Source: Paraburkholderia kururiensis
GTDB lineage: Bacteria; Pseudomonadota; Gammaproteobacteria; Burkholderiales; Burkholderiaceae
NCBI RefSeq assembly: GCF_034424375.1
Contig: NZ_CP139965.1
Location: 1,240,001-1,304,000, forward strand
Direction of reading: 5' to 3'
Length of the DNA: 64,000 bases
Position 1 is the first letter of the stretch. Each line of letters begins with the position of its first letter. The notes beneath the pieces were generated by a model, which did no database searches, was not told the origin of the DNA, and worked only from the letters and a program-made list of their open reading frames with translations. This document shows positions 1-9,145 of this stretch, one piece after another. A program made the translations under genes and the position numbers.

Positions 1-1
1 G

Positions 2-1540
2 TTTCTGCTCGGCCCGTATAGCTGGATTGGCCGCGTGACGAACGGCGTGCTGACCGATTCGTTCGCGGGCATCGTGCTCGCCGAAACCTTCGTGGCCGCG
101 CCGTTTCTGATCGTGGCGGCGCGCTCGGCGTTCGCGTCCATCGATCCTGTATTCGAAGACGTGGCCGCCACGCTCGGGCACCGTGCGGGCAGCCGCTTCT
201 TCCGCGTGGCGCTGCCGGTGGCATGGCCCGCGATTCGAGCCGGCCTCGCGCTGGCCTGGCTGCGCGCGTTCGGCGAATTCGGCGCGACGGTGATGGTCGC
301 GTATCACCCGTATTCGCTGCCCGTGTACACGTATGTCGTCTTCGGCGGCCAGGGGCTGCCCGCGATGATGCCGCTGCTGCTGCCCACGCTCGTGATCGCC
401 GTGGCGTGCGCCATGCTCTCCGTGTACAGCCGCGGCGTGCGCGACGCGACGACCCTTGCACGGCCCGCGAACGGCGACGAGGCCGCATTCGCCCCGGCGG
501 ATGCAGTGGCGGACGCGGCGGCGCAGCGTCCGCCGCTGAACCTGCGGCTGAGTCTCACGAAGCACCTGGGCCCGTTCAGCCTCGACGTTCACTGGACGCC
601 CACGACGCGCCGCCTTGCCATCATCGGCCCCTCGGGCTCCGGCAAGTCGCTCACGCTGCGCCTCATTGCGGGCCTCGAGCACAACGAAGCGGGCAGCGTG
701 CAACTGGGCGAACGCGACCTGGGCGCCTTGCCGCCGGAGCGCCGGCAGGTGGGCTACATGCCGCAGGACTACGGTCTCTTTCCGCACATGACCGTGGCCC
801 AGCAACTCGCGTTTCCCGTGGATGCCGATGCCGCGGGCGCCCGCTACTGGGTCGAGCATCTCGGTCTTGCCGCGTTGCTGGGCAGGCTGCCGCATCAACT
901 CTCGTTCGGCCAGCGCCAGCGCGTGGCGCTCGCGCGCGCGTTGACGCGTCACAGCCACGTGCTGTTGTTCGACGAACCGTTTTCCGCGCTCGATACGCCG
1001 CGCCGTCGCCGCTTGCAGCAGTCGCTGCGCGAATTGCAGCGCGAGATATCGGCGGTGACGGTGATCGTCACGCACGACCCCGACGAGGCCGCGCTGCTCG
1101 CCGACGAAGTGCTCGTACTGGAACGTGGCCGCATGCTTCAGGCGGGCACGGTGGAGCACGTCTTCAGCCGGCCGGCCAACATGCGCGTGGCCGAACTGCT
1201 GGGCCTGCGCAACGTGGGCAGCGGCGTGATGCGCGCGCCGGGGCTCATCGAGGTGAACGGGCGGCTCGTCATCGAAACGTCGGACCGCTCCATCGCAGTG
1301 GGCGAGCGCGTGATGTGGCGCGTGGCGTCGCGCGCTATACGGCTCGAAGAAGGGCCGCGTGCGTTCGACGCGCACGTGGCGTCCGTCGAACTGCGCAACG
1401 GCGAGCGCTTCGCGCGCGTGGAGGTGGAGGGCGCGCCGTTCGATTTCGCGGCGGGTGACGCGACGCTTGTGGAGCAGGAGCGTTGCCGGGTGGTGATCGA
1501 AGCGGAGGGGGTGGGGGTGTGGAGGCAGGAAGTCGAGTAG
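2..1540 (+). CDS. Fused molybdate/sulfate-type ABC transporter permease-ATPase (5' end outside window)
   Basis: The reading frame is already open at base 2, so the N-terminus lies outside the window. The first part (to about base 430) is the end of a ModB/CysT-like permease, with the EAA-type loop (TLGH...ALPVAWPAI) and hydrophobic segments. A linker follows, then an ABC ATPase with Walker A GPSGSGKS (bases 627-650), the signature LSFGQRQR (about 900) and Walker B VLLFDEP (about 960). A C-terminal TOBE/MOP-like stretch ends the protein. Permease and ATPase in one chain is less common than separate ModB and ModC. The substrate (molybdate, tungstate or sulfate) is inferred from family resemblance. 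Confidence 0.8.
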   Translation, partial: FLLGPYSWIGRVTNGVLTDSFAGIVLAETFVAAPFLIVAARSAFASIDPVFEDVAATLGHRAGSRFFRVALPVAWPAIRAGLALAWLRAFGEFGATVMVAYHPYSLPVYTYVVFGGQGLPAMMPLLLPTLVIAVACAMLSVYSRGVRDATTLARPANGDEAAFAPADAVADAAAQRPPLNLRLSLTKHLGPFSLDVHWTPTTRRLAIIGPSGSGKSLTLRLIAGLEHNEAGSVQLGERDLGALPPERRQVGYMPQDYGLFPHMTVAQQLAFPVDADAAGARYWVEHLGLAALLGRLPHQLSFGQRQRVALARALTRHSHVLLFDEPFSALDTPRRRRLQQSLRELQREISAVTVIVTHDPDEAALLADEVLVLERGRMLQAGTVEHVFSRPANMRVAELLGLRNVGSGVMRAPGLIEVNGRLVIETSDRSIAVGERVMWRVASRAIRLEEGPRAFDAHVASVELRNGERFARVEVEGAPFDFAAGDATLVEQERCRVVIEAEGVGVWRQEVE

Positions 1541-1714
1541 ACGCGGAGCCCTGGCCCGCGGCGTTCTATGCAGATAACAAACTTGTAATCCACAGGTCAG
1601 CTTCCGGACAGTGCGTCCCTACCAGAATGGGTACAACTCTTCACCAACCAGCGTGGAGAGCCCGAAGGCCGGTCCATGGTGGACACGGCCGCTATGCTCC
1701 CGGAGGTGAATACC

Positions 1715-2041
1715 ATGAAGACCCTGATCCGTGCCCTGCTGCTCTCCTGCGCCCTGAGCGCGCCCGTCCTTGCTTTCGCGCAGACCGCCAATGCGCCCGT
1801 CACGCGTGCCGAAGTGCGTGCCGATCTGATCCAGGTGGAAAAGGCCGGCTATCGTCCCGGCAACAACGACGTGAACTACCCGTCCGACATTCAGGCTGCC
1901 GAAGCGAAGGTGGCCGCGCAGGACGACAACACGCTGGCCGCGCAGTCGATGGGCGGCGTGGCGACGGGCAGCGCGCAATCCGGTGTGGCCGTCGCATCCG
2001 CCACGACCCCCGGCACGCAGTCGCTCTTCCTGCATCATTGA
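1715..2041 (+). CDS. DUF4148 domain-containing small secreted protein
   Basis: This 108-residue protein has a clear Sec signal peptide (MKTLIRALLLSCALSAPVLAFA, in two pieces: charged start then hydrophobic core ending AFA). A DUF4148 segment follows, with the typical TRAEVRADL...EKAGY and a later YP.DIQAAEAKVAA. The start at 1715 is chosen because GGAGGTG lies at 1702-1708 and the signal peptide begins there; an upstream in-frame ATG at 1676 would add 13 unlikely residues. DUF4148 proteins are abundant periplasmic proteins of unknown function in Burkholderiaceae. Confidence 0.85.
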   Translation: MKTLIRALLLSCALSAPVLAFAQTANAPVTRAEVRADLIQVEKAGYRPGNNDVNYPSDIQAAEAKVAAQDDNTLAAQSMGGVATGSAQSGVAVASATTPGTQSLFLHH

Positions 2042-2154
2042 GCCGCGACCGCGCGTCACGCCGTGTTTCGTCAGAGAAGCGCGTGGCGCGCCACCCAAGC
2101 CTCTTTTCAGACGCACCCGACGGCCCGCATGACGCCTAAAATCAGGAACAGCGC

Positions 2155-2166
2155 CGGTTCGAACCG
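2155..2166. promoter_or_regulatory. Perfect 12-bp palindrome upstream of lipoprotein gene
   Basis: CGGTTCGAACCG reads identically on both strands and lies about 40 bases upstream of the lipoprotein start at 2208. It could be a protein-binding site. No regulator is adjacent on that side, so the role is unknown. Confidence 0.35.
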
Positions 2167-2207
2167 ATCATCCGGCACCCCGGTTCTTCTCCTGAGGACA
2201 GGCAGCC

Positions 2208-2903
2208 ATGAATGCTCGAGACGCCCATTTTGTTCGACCCCTCGCCGCGGCGTTGTCCGCGGCTGCGCTCGTGACGCTCGGTTCGTGCAACGGCACCGCG
2301 TGCTTCGGCATGGATAGCTGCGGCGGCGGCACTGGTCCATTGCCGAGCGTCGGCGTGTCGGGCACGGCTGCAACGGGCAGGGCGCTCGCGGGCGCCGTCG
2401 TGAGTTTCGGCTGTGCGGACGGCTCCGCCTCCACCACCTCGGACAGCGGCGGCCGCTACAACGTGACGTTCAATGCCTCGCTGCCCTGCATTCTGGCCGC
2501 AAGCTCGGGCGGCACGACGCTGCATTCGGTCATGTTCGCAGGCGGCACGTTCAACACGACGCCGCAAACCGAACTCATGCTCGTCTATCTCGCCGCGCAA
2601 CTTGGCACCACGGTGAGCGGACTCGTCGCCGGCTTGCCGAACAACACGCGCTTCCAGCAGGCGCTTTCGAACGGCACCAACGTGCTGGCCGCGCAATCCG
2701 CCGTGGTCACGAATCTTCAGCAGCGCTACGCCGTCACGCTTGCGCAGCCCTCGTTTCTCACGACGCCGTTCGTCGTGGGGCAGCCTGGTGTCGACAGCGA
2801 CCTCGATGCGCTCGCGAAAGCCGGTGCCATCGACTCCAACGGCATGCCCGACGCCGCGGCTGTTTCCATGATGACCCAGGCGGGCAGCACGCATCCGCTA
2901 TAG
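2208..2903 (+). CDS. Putative outer-membrane lipoprotein, unknown function
   Basis: 231 residues. The N-terminus is a lipoprotein signal with lipobox LGSC at about residues 24-27, followed by a Gly/Ser/Cys-rich linker. Residues 45-95 resemble a carboxypeptidase-regulatory or Ig-like module (VSGTAATGRALAGAVVSF...SDSGGRYNVTF), a fold used as a beta-sandwich spacer on surface proteins. The rest is not recognised. It is a single gene, with a LysR gene ending just downstream on the opposite strand. Confidence 0.7.
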   Translation: MNARDAHFVRPLAAALSAAALVTLGSCNGTACFGMDSCGGGTGPLPSVGVSGTAATGRALAGAVVSFGCADGSASTTSDSGGRYNVTFNASLPCILAASSGGTTLHSVMFAGGTFNTTPQTELMLVYLAAQLGTTVSGLVAGLPNNTRFQQALSNGTNVLAAQSAVVTNLQQRYAVTLAQPSFLTTPFVVGQPGVDSDLDALAKAGAIDSNGMPDAAAVSMMTQAGSTHPL

Positions 2904-2912
2904 CCGCCGCGT

Positions 2913-3905
2913 TCAACCGGCGGACCGCAGACGCCGCGCAGGCGCAGACTTCAGCGCACGGCTGCTACCGCTGCGCTGCTGACGCGCGCGGCCCTCCGTC
3001 ATCGTCGCTTTCATCTCGTCCAGCAATTCCTCGTGCAATTCGCGCAGCACTTTGACGAATGCAGAGGCCAGCCTGTCGCGCGGCCGGTTCGGCGGAAACA
3101 GCAGGTACGTGGGAAACAGCACCGCGGGCGAGAACGGACGAATCGCGATGTCCGGCCCCGCGAAGTCGCGGGCCACGATGGGATGCGCGAGCGTCACGCC
3201 CATTCCGCAGCGCACCAGCTCGCAGCAGATCGCGGTGTACTGCGCCTCGATGGCGAGCACGCGCTCCACGCCCGCACGCAGAAACACCTCGTCCATCTGC
3301 GTGCGCGTGCCGTCCCCCTGGCATAGCGAAATAAACGACTCGCCTTGCAGATCCGCGGGGCGAATCACGGCCTTCTTCGCGAGCCGGTGGTTGGCGGGCA
3401 GCACGCACAACGCGGGCACCTTCGAAAGCGGCTCCACCTCGCAGTTCGACGCTTCGCTGATGTAGACGGCCACGCCCAGATCGCAGAACTGCGAGGCCGT
3501 CCAGTGGTTCACGGTGCCCGACGTATTCACGTGCAGCGACACCGTGACCTCGGGATAAAGGCTCTGAAAACGCTTGATGGCATGGGGCACGAGCGTGAGC
3601 CCCGCGGACGGCATGGCCGCGATACGCAGACGCCCCGTGCCCAGGTTGCGGATCTGCGTCGCTGCATTCGTAAGACCTTGCAGCCCTACATATGCACGCT
3701 CCACTTCGCGAAAGAACGCGGTGCCCTCGCTCGTCGGAATGAGCCGCGCGCCTGTGCGCTGAAACAGCGTGAGCCCGGTCTCGCGTTCGAGCTGGGAAAT
3801 CAGGCGGCTCACGTTCGGCTGCGAAGTGAAGAGCGCCTTGGCCGCTGCGGTCATGGACCCCGCCACCATCACCGCCCGAAATGCCTCGATGTGCTTGAGA
3901 TTCAA
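2913..3905 (-). CDS. LysR-family transcriptional regulator of the adjacent ABC/oxidoreductase operon
   Basis: 330 residues, with an N-terminal winged helix-turn-helix (NLKHIEAFRAVMVAGSMTAAA...TSQPNVSRLISQLE) and a LysR substrate-binding domain from about residue 90. The best start is TTG at 3905-3903, because AAAGGAG lies just upstream and the protein then begins exactly where LysR proteins normally do; an in-frame ATG at 3962 would add 19 Arg-rich residues. The start pattern recalls the OccR/NocR opine regulators. It is transcribed away from the transporter operon that starts at 4098, the usual arrangement for a LysR activator and its target. The C-terminus is Arg-rich. Confidence 0.85.
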   Translation of the reverse strand: MNLKHIEAFRAVMVAGSMTAAAKALFTSQPNVSRLISQLERETGLTLFQRTGARLIPTSEGTAFFREVERAYVGLQGLTNAATQIRNLGTGRLRIAAMPSAGLTLVPHAIKRFQSLYPEVTVSLHVNTSGTVNHWTASQFCDLGVAVYISEASNCEVEPLSKVPALCVLPANHRLAKKAVIRPADLQGESFISLCQGDGTRTQMDEVFLRAGVERVLAIEAQYTAICCELVRCGMGVTLAHPIVARDFAGPDIAIRPFSPAVLFPTYLLFPPNRPRDRLASAFVKVLRELHEELLDEMKATMTEGRARQQRSGSSRALKSAPARRLRSAG

Positions 3906-4097
3906 TGTTGCTTCTCCTTTTTCGACGCGACCGCGCGCGTGCATGGGCCTGCGTCGGGGCAAACCCTGGGGTATATCAACCGTGCATAGGTCGGTATTTT
4001 ATTCGTATTGGACGATATGGATTGCGGCGCGCGAGACTTCGATGTATCGGCGCATACGCCGAACCACCGCTCCCCCATACGAATGGAGATCGTCGTC

Positions 4098-5165
4098 ATG
4101 AAGAAAGCGTTGCGCCAGCGTTCCCTTTCCATATCGCAGGCCGTCACGGTCGGGCTTGCCGTTGCCGGCCTGTTCGCCACGACGCTTGCCGCGCAGGCCG
4201 AAACGACGTTGTACGTCGCCAACGTGGGCGGCTCCAACGAGCAGCTCTATCGCCAGAAGATCATTCCGCCGTTCGAAAAAGCGCACGACGTGAAGATCGT
4301 CTACGTCGCGGGCAATTCCAGCGACACGCTCGCGAAACTGCAGGCGCAAAAGGGCCACCAGCAGATCAACGTCGCCGTGATGGACGACGGTCCCATGTAT
4401 CAGGCCATGCAACTCGGCCTGTGCGCGAAGGTGGAAGACGCGCCGGTGATGAAAGACCTCTATCCGCTCGCGCGGCTGGGCCCGACGGCGGTGGGCGTGG
4501 GTATGGTGGCAACGGGCATCGGCTACAACGAACAGGCGTTCAAGAAGCTGGGCCTGCCCGCGCCGGATTCGTGGAAGGTGCTCGAAGACCCGCATGTGAA
4601 GGGCAAGCTCGGCGTGCCGCCCATCACGAACACCTATGGTCTGCATACGCTCGTCATGCTCGCGCGCATGAACGGCGGCGGCGAAAAGAACATCGACCCC
4701 GGCTTTACCGCAATGACGAAGCAGGTCGCGCCCAACGTGCTTTCGTGGGCGCCCACGCCCGGCGAAATGGACGGCCTCATGCAGTCCGGCGACGTGATCG
4801 TCGCGCCGTACGGCAGCGGTCGCGCGGTGGCGCTGCAAAACACGGGCTTCCCGCTCAAGTTCATTTACCCGAAGGAAGGCGGCGTCGCGTTGCAGGTGGC
4901 CGCCTGCGTGCTCGCGGAAAACGCGCAGCCGCAGCTTTCGCAGCAGTTCGTGCAATACCTGCTGAGCCCTGAAGTGCAGGCATTGCAGGCGCAGGGCATT
5001 GGCCTCGGTCCCGTGAACAAGACCGTGAAGCTTGCGCCGGACGTTGCCGCGCGCGTGCCGTATGGCCCCGAACAGATCGCGAAGCTCACGACGATGGACT
5101 GGACCACGATCAACCAGCATCGTGCCGAGTGGACCGAGCGCTGGAACCGTTCGGTCGAGCGGTGA
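4098..5165 (+). CDS. ABC transporter periplasmic substrate-binding protein (PotD/opine-type)
   Basis: 355 residues with a Sec signal peptide (MKKALRQRS..., hydrophobic core, cleavage after AQA) and an extracellular solute-binding domain of the spermidine/putrescine/iron type (VANVGGSNEQLYRQKIIPPFEKAHDVKIVYVAGNSSDTLAKL). The start at 4098 is preceded by GGAG at 4085-4088; an in-frame ATG at 4083 would only lengthen the signal. It is first in the operon with ATPase and two permeases. The ligand cannot be read from the sequence, but the downstream amine oxidoreductases point to an amine, opine or amino-acid derivative. Confidence 0.85.
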   Translation: MKKALRQRSLSISQAVTVGLAVAGLFATTLAAQAETTLYVANVGGSNEQLYRQKIIPPFEKAHDVKIVYVAGNSSDTLAKLQAQKGHQQINVAVMDDGPMYQAMQLGLCAKVEDAPVMKDLYPLARLGPTAVGVGMVATGIGYNEQAFKKLGLPAPDSWKVLEDPHVKGKLGVPPITNTYGLHTLVMLARMNGGGEKNIDPGFTAMTKQVAPNVLSWAPTPGEMDGLMQSGDVIVAPYGSGRAVALQNTGFPLKFIYPKEGGVALQVAACVLAENAQPQLSQQFVQYLLSPEVQALQAQGIGLGPVNKTVKLAPDVAARVPYGPEQIAKLTTMDWTTINQHRAEWTERWNRSVER

Positions 5166-5229
5166 GCAGCGCGTTGCATGCAGTCGCGCGCCACGCGCGC
5201 GCCTGTGCTTTTGGCAAGGATGAACGTCG

Positions 5230-6315
5230 ATGAGCTTCCTGACCCTGCAAGGTATTTCCAAACGCTACGGCGACTTCACGGCGATCGAGCACATCGATCT
5301 TTCGGTGGAGCGCGGCGAGTTCCTTTCGCTGCTCGGGCCCTCGGGCTGCGGCAAGACCACGACGCTGCAGATGGTGGCGGGCTTCGTCTCGCCTACCACG
5401 GGCCGCATCACGCTCGACGGTCGCGACATCACGCACGAGCGCCCCGAAAAGCGCGGCATCGGCGTGGTGTTCCAGAGCTACGCGCTGTTTCCGCACATGA
5501 CGGTGGCGGGCAACGTCGGCTTCGGCCTGGAAATGCGCAAGATGAAGCGTGCGCAGCGCGCAGAACGCATTGCGGAGGCGCTCGAACTCGTGCGGCTGCG
5601 CGGGCTCGATGCGCGCTATCCGAAGGAACTGTCGGGCGGCCAGCGGCAGCGTGTGGCGATTGCGCGCGCCATCGCCATGCAGCCGGAACTGCTGCTGCTC
5701 GACGAACCCATGTCGAACCTCGACGCGAAACTGCGCGAGGAGATGCACATCGAACTGCGCGCCATTCAGAAACGCCTCGGCATCACCACGATCCTCGTCA
5801 CGCACGATCAGGTGGAAGCCATGACGATGAGCGATCGCATCGCCGTCATGCACGGCGGCAAGATCGCGCAGTTGAGCACGCCGTTCGATGCCTACGAGCG
5901 GCCCGCCACGCCGTTCGCCTCCACGTTCCTCGGCCGCACCAACACGCTGCAAGGCGAAGTGCTGCGTCGCAATCCGCGCTGCGCCGAAGTGGAAGTGGCG
6001 GGCACGACGCTGCACGTACCGCACGAAGGCCGTCACGTGGACGGCGCCGTGAATGTCTATATCCGGCCCGAGAAGGTGCGGCTCGTGAACGGCGATGCGC
6101 GTGCCGGCGATGGACGGTTGCTGGGCCGCATCGTCACGCGGGTGTTCGTCGGCAATCAGTGGCTGCTCGTGGTGGAGACGGCGCTGGGCCGCATGCACGT
6201 CGCGCAGCCGAACTACGGCGCGCCGCCGCCGGACGAAGGCCACGAAGTCGCACTCGCCTGGACCGACGATGACCTGCGCGTGCTGGGCCGGGAGGACACG
6301 CATGGCCACGCTTGA
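5230..6315 (+). CDS. ABC transporter ATP-binding protein (PotA-like)
   Basis: 361 residues. Walker A GPSGCGKT lies at about residues 36-43, the Q-loop in VFQSYALFPHMTV, the signature LSGGQRQR at about 135, Walker B LLLLDEP followed by MSNLD, and the switch His in LVTHDQ. The C-terminal 120 residues form a TOBE domain, as in PotA, UgpC and FbpC importers. It energises import through the two permeases that follow, and its end overlaps the first permease start by 14 bases, implying coupled translation. Confidence 0.9.
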   Translation: MSFLTLQGISKRYGDFTAIEHIDLSVERGEFLSLLGPSGCGKTTTLQMVAGFVSPTTGRITLDGRDITHERPEKRGIGVVFQSYALFPHMTVAGNVGFGLEMRKMKRAQRAERIAEALELVRLRGLDARYPKELSGGQRQRVAIARAIAMQPELLLLDEPMSNLDAKLREEMHIELRAIQKRLGITTILVTHDQVEAMTMSDRIAVMHGGKIAQLSTPFDAYERPATPFASTFLGRTNTLQGEVLRRNPRCAEVEVAGTTLHVPHEGRHVDGAVNVYIRPEKVRLVNGDARAGDGRLLGRIVTRVFVGNQWLLVVETALGRMHVAQPNYGAPPPDEGHEVALAWTDDDLRVLGREDTHGHA

Positions 6316-7174
6316 CGACCCGCGGGGCGGCGCCGCGCCCTGGCTGCTCTCCGCGCCCGCGCTGCTGCTTTTCGTGGGGCTCCTGTTCGTGCCGCTGCTG
6401 CTCACGTTCATGCTGTCGTTCCACGTCTTCAGCGACGTGGCCGGCGTGCAGCCCGGCTATACGTGGAGCAATTACCTCGAAGTCGTGACGGACCCGTACT
6501 ACGGCACGATCTTCCTGCGCACGGCCGGCCTCGCGTTTGCCGTGACGCTGCTTTCCATCGTGCTCGGCGTGCCGGAGACCATCGTGCTCGCGCGCATGCG
6601 CCGGCCGTGGCAGTCCATCTGTCTGCTGATCGTGCTGGGGCCGCTGCTGATCTCGGTCGTGGTGCGCACGCTCGGCTGGCAGATCCTGCTCGGCAACAAC
6701 GGCGTGATCAACAGCGTGCTGCGCGCACTGGACATCACCGACGAGCCCATCCGCTTCGTCTTCACGATGACCGGCGTGATCGTGGCGCTGACGCACGTGC
6801 TGGTGCCGTTCATGGTGATGTCGGTGTGGGCCACGCTGCAAAAGCTCGATCCGCAGGTGGAGTGGGCCGGCCGTTCGCTGGGCGCGTCGCCGCTGCGCGT
6901 GTTCCGGCGCGTGGTGCTGCCGCAGATTCTGCCGGGCGTGCTCTCGGGTTCCATCATCGTGTTCGCGCTGTCGGCTTCGGCGTTCGCCACGCCGGCGCTG
7001 ATCGGCGGACGTCGTTTGAAGGTCGTGGCCACGGCTGCGTACGACGAATTTCTCGGCACGCTGAACTGGCCGCTCGGCGCGAGCATCGCGGTGCTGCTGC
7101 TGGTGGCCAACGTGGCGATCGTGATGGGCTGCAGCCGCCTTGCCGAGCGCCGTTTCAAGCACATCTTCGACTAG
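6302..7174 (+). CDS. ABC transporter permease (PotB-like)
   Basis: 290 residues with about six hydrophobic segments and the BPD_transp_1 EAA loop (EWAGRSLGASPLRVFRRVVLPQILPG). The start ATG at 6302 lies inside the end of the ATPase gene. It is the inner-membrane partner of the PotC-like permease 15 bases downstream and the long PotB-type subunit of the importer. Family assignment is secure; the transported compound is inferred only from neighbours. Confidence 0.9.
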   Translation: MATLDDPRGGAAPWLLSAPALLLFVGLLFVPLLLTFMLSFHVFSDVAGVQPGYTWSNYLEVVTDPYYGTIFLRTAGLAFAVTLLSIVLGVPETIVLARMRRPWQSICLLIVLGPLLISVVVRTLGWQILLGNNGVINSVLRALDITDEPIRFVFTMTGVIVALTHVLVPFMVMSVWATLQKLDPQVEWAGRSLGASPLRVFRRVVLPQILPGVLSGSIIVFALSASAFATPALIGGRRLKVVATAAYDEFLGTLNWPLGASIAVLLLVANVAIVMGCSRLAERRFKHIFD

Positions 7175-7189
7175 CGCCACGGTGACGCC

Positions 7190-7987
7190 ATGAAACAGAA
7201 CGGATTCCTGGGCCTTGCCTACAACGCGTTGTTTCTCACCTTCATCCTCGCGCCGCTCGTCGTCGTGATGCTCGTCGCGTTCACGGACAAGGGCTATATC
7301 TCGATGCCCTTCGACGGCGCCTCGCTGCGCTGGTTTCGCGCGATTCTCGAAAACGGCGATATCGTTTCGGCGTTCTGGCTTTCGGTGCGGCTCGCGTTCG
7401 CGGCGGCCACCATCGGCGTGGTGCTGGCGGTGCCTGCGGCGCTCGCGATTGCGCGCTACCGCTTTCCGGGCCGGGGCGCGCTGATGGGCTTCTTCCTCTC
7501 GCCCATGATGATTCCTACCGTCGTGCTCGGCATCGCGTTCCTGCGTTTTCTGTCGCTGCTGAAACTGGGCGGCTCGTTCTGGGCGCTCGTCGCCACGCAC
7601 GTGGTGATCGTGCTGCCGTATGCGTTGCGGCTGGCGCTTTCGTCGGCGGTAGGTCTTGATCGCGACGCGGAGCGTGCCGCGCTTTCGTGTGGCGCCAGCC
7701 GCTTCACGGCATTTCGCCGCGTGGTGCTGCCGATGATTCGCACCGGCGTGGCGGGCGGCTGGCTGCTCTCGTTCATCCAGAGCTTCGACGAACTCACGAT
7801 GACCATTTTCGTCGCGACGCCGGGCACTACGACGCTGCCGGTCGCCATGTACAACCAGATCGCGCAGACCATCGATCCGCTCGTCACGTCGGTGTCGGCG
7901 GTGCTGATCGTCGGCACCATCGTGCTGATGGTGGTGCTCGACCGGCTGGTGGGACTCGATCGCATCCTGATTGGAGAAGTTCGATGA
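7190..7987 (+). CDS. ABC transporter permease (PotC-like)
   Basis: 265 residues with six hydrophobic segments and the EAA loop (ERAALSCGASRFTAFRRVVLPMIRTG). It is the second transmembrane subunit of the importer. The stop codon overlaps the ATG of the next gene (ATGA at 7984-7987), so transporter and oxidoreductase genes are translationally coupled. That argues that the imported compound is the substrate of the downstream flavoenzymes. Confidence 0.9.
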   Translation: MKQNGFLGLAYNALFLTFILAPLVVVMLVAFTDKGYISMPFDGASLRWFRAILENGDIVSAFWLSVRLAFAAATIGVVLAVPAALAIARYRFPGRGALMGFFLSPMMIPTVVLGIAFLRFLSLLKLGGSFWALVATHVVIVLPYALRLALSSAVGLDRDAERAALSCGASRFTAFRRVVLPMIRTGVAGGWLLSFIQSFDELTMTIFVATPGTTTLPVAMYNQIAQTIDPLVTSVSAVLIVGTIVLMVVLDRLVGLDRILIGEVR

Positions 7988-9138
7988 CGTTGATCGCGAA
8001 CGCAGATGCCGGCGCCGACGTGCTCGTGGTGGGCGGCGGCCTCGTCGGCTCGGCGGTGGCGTATGGCCTTGCCCGCGAAGGCGCGCGCGTGACCGTGCTC
8101 GATGAAGACGACGGCGGCTTTCGCGCCTCGCGCGGCAACTTCGGGCTCGTGTGGATTCAGGGCAAGGGCTATGGGCTTTCGCCGTATGCGCGCTGGTCGC
8201 GTAGCTCGGCGGTGCGCTGGCCGTCGCTTGCGGCGGCGTTGCTCGAAGAGAGCGGCGTGGACGTCGCGCTGCGCCAGCCCGGCGGCTTCCACTTCTGCTT
8301 TTCCGACGACGAACTCGCCGAGCGCGAGCACCGCCTCGCCACCTTGCGCGATGAGCTGGGCGAGTACCCGTTCGAGATGCTCGATCACCGCGAAGTACGC
8401 GAGCGCCTGCCCGACATCGGCCCCGCCGTGCTGGGCGCGAGCTACACGCCAATGGACGGCCACGTGAATCCGCTCAAGCTGCTGCGCGCGCTGCATGCGA
8501 GCATGCAGCGGCGCGGCGTGCGGCTCGTGTCGGGCGAGCACGTTGCGCGCATCGACGCGGCGGCGGGTGCGCAGGGCGGCTTCGTCGTGCACGGCCGGCA
8601 TGGCACGTATCGCGCGGCGCGCCTCGTGCTGGCCGCAGGGCTCGGCAATCGCGCGCTCGCGCCGCTGGTCGGACTCCATGCGCCCGTGGCGCCGAATCGC
8701 GGCCAGGTGCTCGTCAGCGAGCGCGTTGCGCCGTTCCTTCACTACCCCACGCTCAACGTGCGGCAGACCGACGAAGGCACCGTGCAATTCGGCGATTCGA
8801 TGGAAGAGGTCGGCTTCAACGACTTCACCACCACGCGCGTGCTGAGCGACATCGCGCAACGCGGCGTGCGTGCGTTTCCGATGCTGCGCCACGTGCGCCT
8901 CGTGCGGATGTGGGCTGCGCTGCGCGTCTACAGTCCCGATGGCTTTCCGATCTACGACCAGTCCGAAGCGCATCCAGGCGCGTTCGTCGTGACCTGTCAC
9001 AGCGGTGTGACGCTCGCGGCGGCCCACGCGCTGCACATTGCGCCGTGGATTGCCGGAGCGCAGCCCATGCCCGACGAACTGCCGGTTTTTTCCGCGCGCC
9101 GCTTCGAAGGCGCGGCCGAACCGATCCTCGCTCACTGA
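7984..9138 (+). CDS. FAD-dependent oxidoreductase, DadA/glycine-oxidase family
   Basis: 384 residues. A Rossmann dinucleotide motif GGGLVG is at residues 17-22, followed by the second strand ending in the acidic residues VLDED that bind ribose. The C-terminal part carries the DAO signature region (RMWAALRVYSPDGFPIYDQ...HSGVTLAAAHA). Such enzymes oxidise amino acids or secondary amines to imines. It is placed between the permease and the [2Fe-2S] subunit and overlaps the permease stop. A second DAO-family protein follows at 10915, so this one may act on a different intermediate. Confidence 0.85.
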   Translation: MTLIANADAGADVLVVGGGLVGSAVAYGLAREGARVTVLDEDDGGFRASRGNFGLVWIQGKGYGLSPYARWSRSSAVRWPSLAAALLEESGVDVALRQPGGFHFCFSDDELAEREHRLATLRDELGEYPFEMLDHREVRERLPDIGPAVLGASYTPMDGHVNPLKLLRALHASMQRRGVRLVSGEHVARIDAAAGAQGGFVVHGRHGTYRAARLVLAAGLGNRALAPLVGLHAPVAPNRGQVLVSERVAPFLHYPTLNVRQTDEGTVQFGDSMEEVGFNDFTTTRVLSDIAQRGVRAFPMLRHVRLVRMWAALRVYSPDGFPIYDQSEAHPGAFVVTCHSGVTLAAAHALHIAPWIAGAQPMPDELPVFSARRFEGAAEPILAH

Positions 9139-9145
9139 CACCGAC

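Noticed and set aside
6134..8452. A 772-codon open frame on the minus strand across the permease and oxidoreductase genes
   Set aside because: It is Arg/His-rich without any domain and lies opposite well-supported transporter genes. Long antisense frames are expected at this GC content.
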